From: Natrinema zhouii
GTDB lineage: Archaea; Halobacteriota; Halobacteria; Halobacteriales; Natrialbaceae
DNA length: 64,000 nucleotides
Assembly: GCF_013456555.2 (NCBI RefSeq)
Contig: NZ_CP084882.1
Location: 434,001-498,000, forward strand
Direction of reading: 5' to 3'
Shown in pieces: positions 54,223 through 62,589 of the stretch (positions are counted from its first letter, which is position 1; each line of letters begins with the position of its first letter). A program made the translations under genes and the position numbers. The notes beneath the pieces were generated by a model. It saw only the letters and a program-made list of their open reading frames with translations, searched no databases and was not told where the DNA came from.

Positions 54223-54942
54223 ATGCAGAGACGAACATTGCTTACGGCGCTCGGTTCTGGCATTGCAGTCGGATTGAGCGGTTGCACAGGCACGTTCGGC
54301 AGTGACGGTGGATCAGGCGAAAATACGTATCTGGACGCGAAAGAGTGGGAGAGAGTTGATGATCCATCAAATCTTCCGTTTCCGACGCATGGCGATACGC
54401 TCCCGTCTGTGACGGTACCAGCACCGTTGCGGGACGGTCAACAAGTCTCAGTTCCCGCTGACTTTGAAACGGATCTTCTGCTGACGTTCGCCTTCACGAC
54501 CTGCAACACTATGTGTCCACGTCTGACCAGCATCTTGGCGCAGACACAGGATTTCGCACGCGAAGAGGGATTCGGCGATCAGGTATCGTTCGTTGAGACA
54601 ACGTTCGATCCTGCCAGAGACAACGCCAACGCCTTTAGACAGTGGGCCGATAAGCACCGTATTGAAATGGACAACGGCAACTGGTATTTCCTGCGACCTA
54701 AGGATGAGGACCGCGCCAAAGAAGTCGTTCAGGAACAGTACGGCGTACATTTCAGCAAGACAAATCCAGAGAACATGGATTCATATATGTTCACACATAC
54801 AGGTTTGATCTTGCTCGCTAACAAGAAGGGATACGTCGAACGGGCCTATAAGCTCCAAGCACAACAGAGTTCTGAGTCGCCGCGAGTATCCAGACAGGAT
54901 GTCACCGACGATTTAGCGACGCTACGCGAGCGCGAATCTTGA
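54223..54942 (+). CDS. SCO1/SenC-family copper-chaperone lipoprotein
   Basis: 239 residues. A signal with a lipobox (GIAVGLSGC, Cys21) anchors it outside the membrane. The thioredoxin-like SCO domain has CNTMC (C94/C98) and the third ligand H192 in YMFTHTGLILL. SCO proteins deliver copper or reduce the CuA site of oxidase subunit II, which fits its position 1.2 kb from the oxidase gene. An Asn-Pro-Glu-Asn loop precedes His192. Start taken at the only ATG before the signal. Confidence 0.92.
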   Translation: MQRRTLLTALGSGIAVGLSGCTGTFGSDGGSGENTYLDAKEWERVDDPSNLPFPTHGDTLPSVTVPAPLRDGQQVSVPADFETDLLLTFAFTTCNTMCPRLTSILAQTQDFAREEGFGDQVSFVETTFDPARDNANAFRQWADKHRIEMDNGNWYFLRPKDEDRAKEVVQEQYGVHFSKTNPENMDSYMFTHTGLILLANKKGYVERAYKLQAQQSSESPRVSRQDVTDDLATLRERES

Positions 54943-54973
54943 CAAGATGGAGGCAGACCAATGGCGAGCTGGA

Positions 54974-55552
54974 TTAGCGGTGACGGCCCAAGAGGTAGAC
55001 CCCGCCAGCCGCGACGCCAGCCAGCCCAACAATGACAACGCCAAGCGAGCCAAAGCCAGCCTGCTCGGTCTGGTTCTCCTCGGACTGAGAGGTGTTCCCG
55101 TCGTCTGTAGCTTGGGCATCAGGAGCAGGATATTTCAGTGTATCTCGATCCTGAACCTCTTTCTGGAAGTGTGTGTGAACCGGCGTTCCATTGATCTCCC
55201 CTTCGAGATGGACAGTATAATTGCCGGCTTCCGTGAAGATCACTGGTGCCTCATACACACCGGGTTCACCGTGTTTCTCGCTCAGCTCGAGAGCAGTTTT
55301 GTCACTTCCTTGGGTTTGCACGGAGGCAGTCAGGTTCTCGGATTGATTTGTGACCGGTTCTCCCGTCTCGTTATCGACGATCTCGAACTCTAACCACATC
55401 CGTTCGCCCGTGATAAGCGGCTCCTCCGCACCGCCGAAGGTGATTTCGTACCCTTTGACGTTTTGCGTTTCATGCGCTGCTGCTGGACCAACTATACTGC
55501 CCAACAACAGGAGAGTCAATCCAACTGCGATGGGTGTCTTTCTGGAAGACAT
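54974..55552 (-). CDS. Exported, membrane-anchored protein next to the SCO gene
   Basis: 192 residues: signal peptide (LTLLLLGSIVGPAAAHETQ), an outside beta-sandwich-like domain (YEITFGGAEEPLITGERMWL, EPGVYEAPVIFTEAGNYTVH, GTPVHTHFQKEVQ), an acidic linker, and a C-terminal helix (SLGVVIVGLAGVAAGGVYLL) with a basic tail. The domain resembles FixH/YtkA-like exported modules seen with copper or oxidase genes. Convergent with the SCO gene, so an assembly role is plausible. Confidence 0.7.
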   Translation of the reverse strand: MSSRKTPIAVGLTLLLLGSIVGPAAAHETQNVKGYEITFGGAEEPLITGERMWLEFEIVDNETGEPVTNQSENLTASVQTQGSDKTALELSEKHGEPGVYEAPVIFTEAGNYTVHLEGEINGTPVHTHFQKEVQDRDTLKYPAPDAQATDDGNTSQSEENQTEQAGFGSLGVVIVGLAGVAAGGVYLLGRHR

Positions 55553-55702
55553 TATGTGTAAATAAACTCCGAATAGAAGTAGTACATCTAGTTCAATCCA
55601 CTAAAGCAATCTCTGGATTCCAATAGAGTCACGGCGAAACGGGCAACAAAGGTGGGCAGAAGGTGGTAGCTCTTGAAGATGTATTCTACAGCCAACAAAG
55701 AG

Positions 55703-55775
55703 TCCGGGTGCGAGAATCGAACTGCGCGTCTCAGCCTGCACCGGCTGAAGGATGGCCACTACCCCAACCCGGACA
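55703..55775 (-). tRNA. tRNA-like sequence, probably a pseudo-tRNA
   Basis: A perfect acceptor stem GTCCGGG/CCCGGAC encloses 73 nt with a D-arm (TTGGGGTAGTGG) and TTCGATT T-loop, as in haloarchaeal tRNA genes. But the anticodon arm CAGCC-GGTGCA-GGCTG leaves a six-base loop with no normal U33, and the T stem needs a bulged C. Two single-base defects suggest a decayed tRNA. Identity cannot be fixed. The dispersed repeat at 55892 lies just beyond. Confidence 0.5.
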
Positions 55776-55891
55776 CGTGGACACTGCATCACTCGCTATC
55801 ACTGGGAGCAGATTATAAGTCCGTATCTTCTTCAGGTTCTGAGACGATCATCGTCTTCCGATATATTTTTCTCCCCAACGGTCACTACAGG

Positions 55892-55960
55892 ACCTGTACT
55901 GACCGCAACGGGTATCAAAGCTATCATGTTTTAAGGGTTTCAACAGATCCCTTCAACTAT
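55892..55960 (-). repeat. Dispersed coding-like repeat, copy 2
   Basis: Matches 7966-8038. Minus-strand reading LLKPLKHDSFDTRCGQYR follows a stop codon (TGA) two residues earlier, where copy 1 has Asn. Remnant of the same family; no intact copy here. The DNA around it (55960-56127) has no gene. Confidence 0.45.
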
Positions 55961-56127
55961 AATCGAAAATAGTGAAGATTCTTCGGCTGCCTATGACATG
56001 TTTTTGTTCAATCGTATGTTCTAAAGACTATATATTTGAGTGGGTTTATTTACTGAATTGATGATGAATATCAGAGATTGCCTGTCGTGGTGAAACATAA
56101 TCTGGAGAATAGTGGAGACTCGAGGCA

Positions 56128-56373
56128 ATGACCGGCAGCGACAGCCCTGATACTCCGTTTGAATACGAATCAGAACATCCACCGAGCCTTGCCGTTGTCA
56201 ACGCACTTGCCAATCTATAAGAAGAGGACCCAACAGACCTAGACTCTCTACGACTACATCTATCCCGAAGCACTGGATACGCTCATCCGGTCCGACCCTG
56301 TCACAGTCACGTTCACCGTCAACCAGTACACGGTTCACATCACAGGGTCCAGTACTATTCGGATCACCAATTG
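56128..56373 (+). pseudogene. HalOD1 domain gene, broken
   Basis: MTGSDSPDTPFEYESEHPPS, then AVVNALANL and TAA, EEDPTDLDSL, and in another frame YDYIYPEALDTLIRSDPVTV with TFTVNQYTVHITG. The HalOD1 signature (DPTDLDSLYDYIYPEALDTL) is recognisable but interrupted by a stop and a frameshift. Confidence 0.7.
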
Positions 56374-56451
56374 GCCAAGCTACTCAGTACAGTTACTTCA
56401 GTTATCACGGAATCCAGTAACAAATACGATGAAGAGAAAGAGCGGAAGAAC

Positions 56452-56838
56452 ATGGGTGATTTCAAGTTCTGTGCTCGGTGCAGGATCAACCGGACTTACA
56501 GCAATACTCGAACCCGTTTCCTGTACGACAATATGGGTTTCTTAGGCTCGTTTGACCGTGATGACATACCTAAAGTACCAGATCCTCCATCAAGGGATGA
56601 GAAGAAGAACTCTGGAAATAGCTCCCCTGAGGATGTGTTTGATGATGGGAATACTGGATACGAGAGTTGGCAGGTGCCGAGAGAGGTTCCCGATGAATGT
56701 CCACACAACAATGGCCCAGAGTATCACTGGGAGGATTACAGCTGGGCGGATCAAGGGAAAGCAAGGTGCAGGAACTGTAAGACAAAAGTGGAGAAAGACC
56801 GGCTTCCTAACTCGGTCATAATCCATGACGGCTGGTAA
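56452..56838 (+). CDS. Zinc-ribbon-type hypothetical protein
   Basis: 128 residues from ATG 56452. Paired cysteines at both ends: CARCRINRTYSNTRTRF at the start and GKARCRNCKTKVEKDRL near the end, with an acidic Asp/Glu/Pro-rich middle. The upstream 27 codons belong to the HalOD1 remnant. No family recognised. Confidence 0.65.
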   Translation: MGDFKFCARCRINRTYSNTRTRFLYDNMGFLGSFDRDDIPKVPDPPSRDEKKNSGNSSPEDVFDDGNTGYESWQVPREVPDECPHNNGPEYHWEDYSWADQGKARCRNCKTKVEKDRLPNSVIIHDGW

Positions 56839-56879
56839 TTGAGGAAGAGCGGCGGGTTCGCCGCTGGGTACACGTGGTT

Positions 56880-57575
56880 CTGCACTGTTTTTGACTCGGA
56901 GACGGCCACAGCTGCCGTGAAACGTCGAACTGGCTGAAGTATATGACAAGGATTCGTGACGCTCTTGGCCTTGATCGAGACGAGTTGCCAGACTACAGCA
57001 CGATCTACAAGTCGTGTGATCGACTGAAAAAGTGGGTAGTGCGGGCGTTGCTGCGCGTTTCAGCGCAGCAACCTCCACAGTCTGGACATGCAACTCTCGA
57101 CAGCACGTTCTTCGGCCGACGCGCTGCCTCGTCGTACTGTTGTCAGATATTCAGTAACAGTACTCAAACATTGAAATTTCAATATTAACCTATGTAGAGT
57201 CTTTTGCCGTTCTTGGCGTACATATCTCGGCTGGGTGGAAATGCGATACGAAGACAGGGCCGCCGGAACGCGGACGACCTGCTGTCCGTGGCTGCCGACA
57301 AAGCCTTCCAGAATTGGCACACCAAGTACGAGTTCTACGCGCTCGGTGTCGAATCGCTGATCTTACAGCGTGGATTGAGATTGGTCACGAAGGGACACAA
57401 CGCGCTCATTCAGGAAAACGGCTACTCTCAGCACTGGATGGCCGAAACCTCGTACTCAACAACGAAGCGCTCGCTCGGCGATGCTGTGCGAGCGCTGGGT
57501 TGGTATCGACAGTTCCGTGAAATTGTCCTCATGTTCGCCATTATCAACATAGAAAAGCTCTGTGAGCCACTCTAA
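56880..57575 (+). mobile_element. IS5-like transposase remnant
   Basis: Pieces in different frames: RDELPDYSTIYKSCDRLKKW, then HATLDSTFFGRRAASSYCCQ (first catalytic Asp in LDST) and AADKAFQNWHTKYEFYALGV with HWMAETSYSTTKRSLGDAVR (the C-terminal Glu region) and VLMFAIINIEKLCEPL. The central Asp segment is deleted. The organisation is that of haloarchaeal IS5-type transposases; terminal repeats are not identifiable. Confidence 0.7.
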
Positions 57576-57676
57576 CCACCATTTAGAAGCTATTCAACAA
57601 ACAGAAAACCCTGTTCTGGAGAATAGCGTATATCTGTGGAAGGTCGCGATTTGATTCGACGTATAAGCTGTTGGCA

Positions 57677-57982
57677 ATGGTGGTCTCAAAACTACTGTCG
57701 CGTCACTTTGGTTCAGAGGTCGCTGTTCAACACGGCAGTCTCGTGACCTTCCTTGAGGATGCAGACGACGATGTCTGGGTGGTTCCGGCAATTGCATCCC
57801 AGCGATCCGTCACCGACGCCAGGACCGGGATCCCCCGACACAAGAGCCCGAACAGGGAGCACCTCGAGTGTCGGGCGTGCAACCGGAAGACCGAGCATCG
57901 ATTCACCGAATACGAAGCCGTGCCTGACGATGAGTGGATCGGCCAGCCGATGTGGGAGTGCTAGGTGTGCAGAACGCCCTGA
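57677..57982 (+). pseudogene. Zinc-ribbon plasmid protein truncated by TAG
   Basis: 101 codons from ATG 57677: VVSKLLSRHFGSEVAVQHGS, HLECRACNRKTEHRFTEYEA, then GQPMWEC, TAG (57962), VCRTP and TGA. The first CxxC is intact, and the TAG falls inside the second (CxVC). The rest is well preserved, so a GAG-to-TAG change is recent. Similar CxxC proteins are common in haloarchaea. Confidence 0.6.
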
Positions 57983-58083
57983 TACGGTCCATACCCAGCC
58001 GAGAAGGCTTAATCGAGATAATGATACCAGATCCATCCAGCTCTGACCGTTCAAATGACTCCGGTAGCGAACGCTGAATCAAT

Positions 58084-58524
58084 TCATAGGAGGCCCGCTA
58101 CGATGAGGAGTGCTATCGAAATAATACTCGCAATCAGAAACCACGGTCGCGCCTCCGACGCTGCAGTTGCTACCGATTTTTCTGGTGGAAGACCGGTTAG
58201 CTGGCGGAAGCCGCCGTAGAGCACTAGTGGAAGGAGAAGCCACAGGCCGACCATCGTCAGGACGAGATGCCCTCGCCCGGTCGATTGAAGTGTCTCAACG
58301 GTGTATAGAGTCCCTGCGAGATGGCCACCAGTAAACAGCAGTAGCAGCACCGAGGCGATCGTGAGATACGAAAATCGACGGCCGATAAGAGCCAACGCCT
58401 TCTCTCCAAGCAGTTCTCTACGAGCGGCAGGGAGCACAGCGCCTGCAACCAAGAGTGTGCCGCCGGTCCACAGCGCAGCAAAAATAGTGTGGGTAGTCAT
58501 GACAACGTCAAGCATCGTCGCCAT
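58084..58524 (-). CDS. CopD-like membrane protein
   Basis: 146 residues from ATG 58524, which overlaps the upstream stop (TGATG). Four hydrophobic helices: MTTHTIFAALWTGGTLLVAG with conserved His, FSYLTIASVLLLLFTGGHLA with Gly-His, LVLTMVGLWLLLPLVLYGGF and PWFLIASIISIALLIVAGLL. The His/Trp-bearing first helix and Gly-Gly-His suit CopD-type copper-uptake or related membrane domains. Consistent with the copper theme of 50.5-58.5 kb. Confidence 0.7.
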   Translation of the reverse strand: MATMLDVVMTTHTIFAALWTGGTLLVAGAVLPAARRELLGEKALALIGRRFSYLTIASVLLLLFTGGHLAGTLYTVETLQSTGRGHLVLTMVGLWLLLPLVLYGGFRQLTGLPPEKSVATAASEARPWFLIASIISIALLIVAGLL

Positions 58525-58646
58525 CACTGACCCTCCGTCTCCAGATGGGTTTTTTGCCCAGTAGCTGAGCCGTCGTCAGCAGATTCATCAGCCTCGAGGA
58601 TAGTGAGTTCGTTTCGTTCTTTCGTCCAGTAACGGTATCTAGCCAT
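58524..58646 (-). CDS. 40-aa small protein, coupled to CopD-like gene
   Basis: MARYRYWTKERNELTILEAD with an acidic, polar tail. Its stop (TGA 58524-58526) overlaps the next ATG. ATG 58646 is preferred; the upstream frame is Ser/Pro/Cys-rich and implausible. No function known. Confidence 0.5.
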   Translation of the reverse strand: MARYRYWTKERNELTILEADESADDGSATGQKTHLETEGQ

Positions 58647-58897
58647 TATCCACCCAAATCTGTGGCAGCAGTAGATAAACAACGATGGAAGTGTCCCAGA
58701 ATGTGGGATTGGAGACCGAGCGGCGGAGATCAGAGCAGAATTCGTCATAGACTCCTAACCAGTTGCGTATCGGACATCCTGCTAGTCCAACAATCTGGGA
58801 ACACTCGGTACCTCTATACACCCATAGTTGCAAGACAGAGCTAACTGACAGCGTACTCGTCTCCAAGTCGAGACGAACTGGAGAAGGCGATATTCGA

Positions 58898-59356
58898 ATG
58901 ACTGAGGAATTCATCGACCCAAACCGGCTCTCGCTCATTCCATCACGGTCGAACACGACTCACACAGCCACCGACATGGTCCAGGGGCCCTCGACGGATG
59001 ACGACGATCCGCCCGTTTCAGTAGTCCTCCAATCGCTCGAGGACAGTAAATGTAGAACGATACTCACGGCGTTATGTGAGCCGAAATCCGCAACCAAACT
59101 CTGCAACGAGTGTGAGCTGCCGAGTTCGACAGTGTATCGCAAACTCGAGCGACTCCGTGACGCAGCTCTCGTCAAAGAGTACACTGAAGTCCGACGTGAC
59201 GGACCGAACGCCACATTGTACGAACGGGATTTCACGGATATCTCGATCAGCATTGACGACGACGACGACGAATTCACCGTCTCCGTCGAACGACCAGACG
59301 AGGATGCAGAGGACCGTATGGCGACGTTCTGGTCAGAGATGAAAAAAGAATCATGA
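58898..59356 (+). CDS. ArsR-like winged-helix regulator
   Basis: 152 residues from ATG 58898. KCRTILTALCEPKSATKLCN, ECELPSSTVYRKLERLRDAA, then YTEVRRDGPNATLYERDF form the winged helix; an acidic stretch and a C-terminal helix (DRMATFWSEMKKES) follow. This is the haloarchaeal type that sits upstream of a DUF7521 protein. The stop overlaps the next ATG (ATGA), so the two are one operon. Confidence 0.85.
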   Translation: MTEEFIDPNRLSLIPSRSNTTHTATDMVQGPSTDDDDPPVSVVLQSLEDSKCRTILTALCEPKSATKLCNECELPSSTVYRKLERLRDAALVKEYTEVRRDGPNATLYERDFTDISISIDDDDDEFTVSVERPDEDAEDRMATFWSEMKKES

Positions 59357-59631
59357 CGGACAGTATTATAATCCTACTCGGCATCGTCAAAATCGCCGCG
59401 TTAGTCCTCGGGGGTGTCGTCTCCCTATTAGCCTATCGTGCCTATCAACGAACACAGATCGAGGGGCTCCAGTACTTCGCAGTAGGCCTCATGGTCATCA
59501 CCATCGGGACGTTTCTGGTCGGGATTCTCCACCACATCTTCGGCATTCCGAGCGTCCAAGGAATGCTCTTCGAGAGCCTCATCGCTTGTGGCGGCTTCCT
59601 CGTCATGATATACGGACTCTACGGTCAGTAG
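59353..59631 (+). CDS. DUF7521-like three-TM membrane protein
   Basis: 92 residues: IIILLGIVKIAALVLGGVVS, LQYFAVGLMVITIGTFLVGI and MLFESLIACGGFLVMIYGLY are three membrane helices linked by short polar loops. The pair winged-helix plus DUF7521 recurs in haloarchaea and probably senses or reports a membrane state (inference). Translationally coupled to the regulator. Confidence 0.85.
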   Translation: MTDSIIILLGIVKIAALVLGGVVSLLAYRAYQRTQIEGLQYFAVGLMVITIGTFLVGILHHIFGIPSVQGMLFESLIACGGFLVMIYGLYGQ

Positions 59632-59827
59632 CCGCTGCTATTCATTCGGTTGGAACTGCTCAGATAGCATCCCAGACAGCCTACCCGCGCCGCGTGCTTC
59701 ATTCAGAGTGACCTGTTCAGTTATCTCGTTACAAAATCGCTTCTATAGGCCAACCGAACTTCGCGGTTGTCCCACGTTATGGGAGGCCTCCATCGTTCCT
59801 TATGAGGCACACACGGAGAGTGTAACA

Positions 59828-59911
59828 ATGAGCGAGTCCCATACACCAGTCCATCAGCCCACCTCAACGCCAAAGCTCACCCGAATACAAAGCGGTGTCG
59901 GTGATCAATGA
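59828..59911 (+). CDS. 27-aa upstream peptide overlapping MMPL start
   Basis: MSESHTPVHQPTSTPKLTRI, ending in GDQ and a TGA that overlaps the next ATG at 59908. Such a short polar peptide could serve to couple or attenuate translation of the exporter. Low certainty that it is a protein rather than a leader. Confidence 0.35.
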   Translation: MSESHTPVHQPTSTPKLTRIQSGVGDQ

Positions 59912-62487
59912 AACGGAATTTACCGTCTCGATACGCGGACACGCTCATCTCGCGGAGCAAACTCATTATCGCCCTGTTGCTTGTCCTCACGGCAATCGTC
60001 GGCGCTGGCGCGGCGGTCGGCACCAGTGAAGACGGTGCGATTGGTCAGACAGGCATTGATTCCGAAGAGCAGACAGCACTCGAGGAGATTGAATCGACGT
60101 ACGAAACGGACGATACGTTGGTTACACAGATCATCGTCAAAGACGAAGGTGAAGATGTCCTCACCCGTGAGTCACTACTGCAGAGTCTCCAACTCCAGCA
60201 AGAGATACGTGAGACCGAATCCATCAATACGACGCTACGAACGGAGTCGGACTTCCGCGGTCTCGAGAATATGGTGGCGACGACGGCATACTTCGAAGTA
60301 CAAGCGGCTGAAAACGGGACACATGACACGGCATCCACCGGTCGGAACCAGCAGCCACCAGCGCCGACACTCGACCAACAGATCGAGGTGCTTGAGTCGC
60401 ACTCAGACGAGGAGGTTAATGCAATACTCGCACGAGTACTCGATTCGGATTCGACCACCCCTAGCCGTGACCCGACTGCGTTCCTGCCGTCGGACCACGA
60501 ACCCGGCGCAACGAGCGCCGACGCGAGACTGACACTTGTCTTCCAATCTAACGAACACGGCGGCGCTAGCGGAACGCCCCAAGAGGCGTACGATGCGCAA
60601 GTAGCTATCGCCTCACTAGTCGACGAGCGCTTCGACGATGCGTTCGTCTTCGGACAGGGCATCATCGACGAGGCGTCCTCACAGGCCATCGGAGACAGCT
60701 TCCTCATCATCATCCCCGTTGCACTCGTCCTTCTGCTCGTTGTCCTCAGTATCGCGTACCGCGACATTGCCGACGTGCTCATCAGCCTGTTCGGGATCGG
60801 CGTGGTGATGGTATGGCTCCAGGGTATTCAGGGCTGGCTCGGAATCCCGTCCAGTTCGATACTCATCGCCGTCCCATTCTTGCTCATTGGACTAAGTATC
60901 GACTACTCTCTCCACATCATTATGCGCTATCGCGAGGCAAGAACAGGGGATCACGAGACCGATCCCGAGTCCGATGGCCAACGGGATCCAACTACTGCGA
61001 TGCGGGCGGGAATCGCTGGTGTCGTCGTTGCGCTGGCTGCTGCTACGTTCACGACTGGCATCGGCTTCTTCTCGAACTACGTCAGCCCGCTCGGGTCGAT
61101 ACAGGACTTCGCGCTCCTGAGCGCCGCTGGCATCGTCGCGATGTTCCTCGTCTTTGCGGCACTCGTCCCAGCCGTTAAATTCGAAGTCGAACGACTCCTC
61201 TCCCGAATCGGCCGTGACCGACAGCAGACAGCGTTCGGCGTCGGCTCAGGACCGATTCGCCGTACGCTCTCAAGCATTGCGGCCCTCTCACGACGTGCAC
61301 CGATCGCCGTTCTAGTCGTCTCACTGTTGTTGGCTTCTGCAGGGACCTACGGTGCGACCGGCTTGGATACGGAGTTCAACCAAGCGGACTTTCTCCCGGA
61401 GGACGCCCCAGAGTGGATGGAATCGCTCCCGGAACCGTTCGCGCCAGCCGAGTACGATGTCCGAGAAAATCTCGCGTACCTGAGTGACAACTTTCAACTA
61501 CGCGGGCAGGGATCTGAGGCCCAGATACTGATACGCGGGAACGTGACCACACCGTCAGTACTCACTGCGACCGACAATTCATCTTCGTATATGAATCGGA
61601 ATGGAGCGATCGCCATGCAATCGGGCGGCACAGCCGTCGTCGAGAGTCCGGCAACTGTCCTCCGTTCGGTCGCGGCTGAGAATCAGACGGTTGCCGCTGC
61701 GATTGATGCACGAGACTCGGATGGTGATGGTCTCCCAGACGAGGACATCGCGTCGGTCTACGACCTCGTGTATGACGCTGCTCCCGACCGGGCGTCGACA
61801 GTCCTCTATCGGACCGAGAACGGATCGTATGCGACAGCTAGGTTGCTCGTCGGTGTGAAGACCGACGCGGCCGCCCAATCGATTGCCACCGACATGCGAG
61901 AGGTCACGACGGGTATCGAAGCGAACGCACCGGTAACAGCCGTTGCGACGGGTGGACCTGTCATTACCGCTGTCGTCCAAAGCGCCCTGTTCGAGACGCT
62001 CGTCGAAGGATTCACCGTAACGCTGGGTGTGATCCTGACGTTCCTCCTTGGCCTGTACTGGTGGCGGTACCGAGCGCCGGGGCTTGCGATTGTGGTGCTC
62101 GTCCCCGTCCTCCTCGCACTCGCATGGCTGCTCGGCACGATGGCACTGCTCGACATCCCATTCAACAGCGAGACCGTCGTCATCACCAGTTTGGCGATTG
62201 GCCTCGGCGTCGATTACAGCATCCACCTCGGGGAACGATTTATCGACGAGCGTGAGCGCCGAACGTCGCTAGACGAGTCGCTTTTCGCTGCAGTCACTGG
62301 GACTGGCGGTGCGCTACTAGGGAGTGCAGCGACGACGGCAGCGGGCTTTGGCGTCCTCGCACTCGCACTCTCCCCACCACTCCACCGATTCGGCCTCGTC
62401 ACTGGGTTGAGCATCATTTTCGCGTTCGTTAGCTGTGTCACCGTGTTACCGTCTCTCCTCGTGATTCGAGAACGATACTTCCGCTGA
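59908..62487 (+). CDS. MMPL/RND-type membrane exporter
   Basis: 859 residues with two repeated halves, each with one helix, a large extracytoplasmic loop, and five helices. First half: LIIALLLVLTAIVGAGAAVG then FLIIIPVALVLLLVVLSIAY and FLLIGLSIDYSLHIIMRYRE. Second half: AVLVVSLLLASAGTYGATGL then SLAIGLGVDYSIHLGERFID and FGLVTGLSIIFAFVSCVTVL. The GLxxDYSxH motifs are MMPL family hallmarks and carry the proton-relay Asp. Probable exporter of lipids or hydrophobic compounds; the substrate is unknown. Confidence 0.93.
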   Translation: MKRNLPSRYADTLISRSKLIIALLLVLTAIVGAGAAVGTSEDGAIGQTGIDSEEQTALEEIESTYETDDTLVTQIIVKDEGEDVLTRESLLQSLQLQQEIRETESINTTLRTESDFRGLENMVATTAYFEVQAAENGTHDTASTGRNQQPPAPTLDQQIEVLESHSDEEVNAILARVLDSDSTTPSRDPTAFLPSDHEPGATSADARLTLVFQSNEHGGASGTPQEAYDAQVAIASLVDERFDDAFVFGQGIIDEASSQAIGDSFLIIIPVALVLLLVVLSIAYRDIADVLISLFGIGVVMVWLQGIQGWLGIPSSSILIAVPFLLIGLSIDYSLHIIMRYREARTGDHETDPESDGQRDPTTAMRAGIAGVVVALAAATFTTGIGFFSNYVSPLGSIQDFALLSAAGIVAMFLVFAALVPAVKFEVERLLSRIGRDRQQTAFGVGSGPIRRTLSSIAALSRRAPIAVLVVSLLLASAGTYGATGLDTEFNQADFLPEDAPEWMESLPEPFAPAEYDVRENLAYLSDNFQLRGQGSEAQILIRGNVTTPSVLTATDNSSSYMNRNGAIAMQSGGTAVVESPATVLRSVAAENQTVAAAIDARDSDGDGLPDEDIASVYDLVYDAAPDRASTVLYRTENGSYATARLLVGVKTDAAAQSIATDMREVTTGIEANAPVTAVATGGPVITAVVQSALFETLVEGFTVTLGVILTFLLGLYWWRYRAPGLAIVVLVPVLLALAWLLGTMALLDIPFNSETVVITSLAIGLGVDYSIHLGERFIDERERRTSLDESLFAAVTGTGGALLGSAATTAAGFGVLALALSPPLHRFGLVTGLSIIFAFVSCVTVLPSLLVIRERYFR

Positions 62488-62589
62488 AAATAGCCGCAAT
62501 AGAGCCAGAACGGTACCGTTGCTTCTTTCACTGGTAGTTGAGACTGGCCATCTCAATGCATATGCCTCAAACCCTCTGTGCTCATTCGT

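Noticed and set aside
60045..62226. Long minus-strand frames across the MMPL gene
   Set aside because: Ser/Arg-rich mirror frames of a real membrane protein gene.
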